Shown here one piece after another: positions 62,754 to 64,000 of a stretch of DNA of 64,000 nt. Each line of letters opens with the position of its first letter. The stretch's first letter is position 1. Origin of the DNA: Dothistroma septosporum (Eukaryota; Ascomycota; Dothideomycetes; Mycosphaerellales; Mycosphaerellaceae); contig NBZP02000013.1 of assembly GCA_002236755.2 (NCBI GenBank), positions 867,550-931,549 on the forward strand. Reading direction: 5' to 3'. The notes below the pieces were generated by a model that searched no databases, had not been told where the DNA came from, and saw nothing but the letters and a program-made list of their open reading frames with translations. Both the position numbers and the translations under genes were made by a program.

Positions 62754-64000
62754 ATGGAAGTTCGTGTGCAGGACTATCTGGACGACAAGTTGCAGTCAGC
62801 TGCCGACCTTGAGTCGCTAGACAGTCTCCTGAAAAGCGTGAAAGCACAGCAAGATTTATTGAAGCAGCAGGTAGGCCTAGACAGTATGCACACAAGATGG
62901 CGCGCATGTTGACTCCCTTCAAAGCTCGACGACGCCAGACGAGAACATGACGAAGCCAACGACGCGGCCGAAGCGCATGCCGGAGCAGTACGGCAGAAAG
63001 CGACAGGCTTCCAGAAGGCGCAGCACGATATTGACCGAAGACTGCTGATAGTCACTCAGTCCGAGACGAGTGATGAAGCCGCGGCCAAGTTTGAGGGGAG
63101 CATGGCTAGGTTACGAAAGCTGGACATCGCGGCGGGATATGTGGAGCTGCTGAAAGAGGTGGATGCACTCAGGATTGAGTGCACGAGCAGGCTTGGAAAC
63201 GACGATGATGCTGCGCTCGTAGCATACAAGAGATTACAGCAGCTGCTTACTAGCTTGAGAAGTTTGCAGGACTCTGCCGAAGGAGCAGCTCCACATCTGC
63301 TTGACCACATCGCAGCTGGCGTAAAAGAGCTCCGACAGACGATACAACGAGGATTCGCGGAGAATCTGGAGAAGACGATGCTAAAGATGAACTGGCCGAA
63401 GTCGACTGACAGAGTACCGCTTGCACTGGAGAAAGAATGGACTGTCAACGTGGGAAGACTACTCGACCTTCAGATACAGGAGCTTGAGAATCGCGAACAC
63501 GATCCAGAGTGCAATACAATGCACGATCCGCCTGTATTGCTGCCGCTCGAGGTACTGGTGCAGCCGCTCGAACAACGCTTCACGTACCACTTCTCCGGCA
63601 ACAAGCAGACGAATCGCTTGGATAAGCCGGAATACTTTCTTGATCATGTCACGGATCTCATCGCCAACCACTCCGACTTTGTGCAGGATAATATCCAGCC
63701 GATATTGCTGCAACAATTTCGTCGCTCAGATCTTGGATTCACACCAGCATATATCGATGCTTTGTCATCCTTCATAACTGCGCTGATGCCAATGGTCAAA
63801 CACAAGCTGTACACTTTTGCCAGTCAGGTGGCCAACCAGCCAAACCTGTTAAGCCACTTGGTGCAGGAAGTCATTAGATTCGATATGACCTTGCAAGACG
63901 CTTACGAATACACGCCTAGCTCGCCTGCAGTGCCTTGGCGAGGGATGTCGTACTTCCTGCTCGAGAACTGTGGGTACTTCCAGCAATGGCTCGGTGCAGA
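62754..64000 (+). CDS. RINT1/TIP20-family vesicle tethering protein (partial, 5' part)
   Basis: Exon 1 62754-62870 and exon 2 from 62925 to the window edge, with a 54-bp intron. About 397 residues are visible and the frame is still open at 64000. The start MEVRVQDYLDDKLQSAADLE leads into a coiled coil (SLDSLLKSVKAQQDLLKQQ joined to LDDARREHDEANDAAEAH). The middle has the RINT1/TIP20 region, for example LEVLVQPLEQRFTYHFSGNK, NRLDKPEYFLDHVTDLIANH and WRGMSYFLLENCGYFQQW. The family forms the Dsl1/NRZ complex that tethers Golgi-derived COPI vesicles at the ER together with ER SNAREs. Confidence 0.9.

Overview
The window reads as nuclear chromosomal DNA of a filamentous ascomycete. Genes occur on both strands and carry short introns, mostly 44-100 bp with GT donors, TAG or CAG acceptors and CTRAY-like branch sites. 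Several families are characteristically fungal: a HET domain protein, a Zn2Cys6 regulator, BCK1, an SPX-RING protein, a steryl-glucosidase-type GH5 and an S41 peptidase with a signal peptide. Gene content and intron style suggest a Dothideomycete (Mycosphaerella-like), but that placement is inference. No ribosomal RNA, tRNA, CRISPR array or intact transposon was recognised.

Layout, left to right. 1-234: 3' end of a gene encoding a DRDVL pentapeptide repeat. 0.9-14.4 kb: core genes, namely GH5_12 glucosidase, a DNAJC3/P58-like ER co-chaperone, a RING protein, a HINT1-type nucleotide hydrolase with a 13-nt exon, and the BCK1 MAPKKK. 14.4-38.4 kb is more accessory: an SDR divergent from a Zn2Cys6 regulator, an S1/P1 nuclease, an apparently broken chromodomain locus, a HET protein, an S41 peptidase, an orphan four-exon gene, a tandem DsbA/HCCA-isomerase-like protein and an F-box-like relic. 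38.4-48.9 kb returns to housekeeping genes: TAF5 head-to-head with MED11, a BTB fragment, an omega-type GST, an SPX-RING protein head-to-head with JJJ1. 48.9-56.7 kb is gene-poor and holds a membrane acyltransferase and a secreted PEBP-like gene whose natural reading frame contains a TGA. 56.7-64 kb: an F-box-like protein, a cellular RNA-dependent RNA polymerase, and the 5' part of a RINT1/TIP20 tethering protein that leaves the window.

Functional links visible from content: BCK1 (cell wall integrity), GH5_12 (sterylglucoside turnover) and the S1 nuclease, S41 peptidase and PEBP (secretion) are independent loci. TAF5 and MED11 are two RNA polymerase II initiation subunits sharing a 271-bp promoter interval. 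The SDR and the Zn2Cys6 factor share a 610-bp divergent promoter, the usual layout of a small regulated module. The RdRP points to an RNA silencing pathway. Exon boundaries were deduced by hand from splice signals, phase and continuity of family motifs; none was tested against transcripts. Two unrelated proteins (GH5_12 and SPX-RING) end in CaaX-type tetrapeptides.
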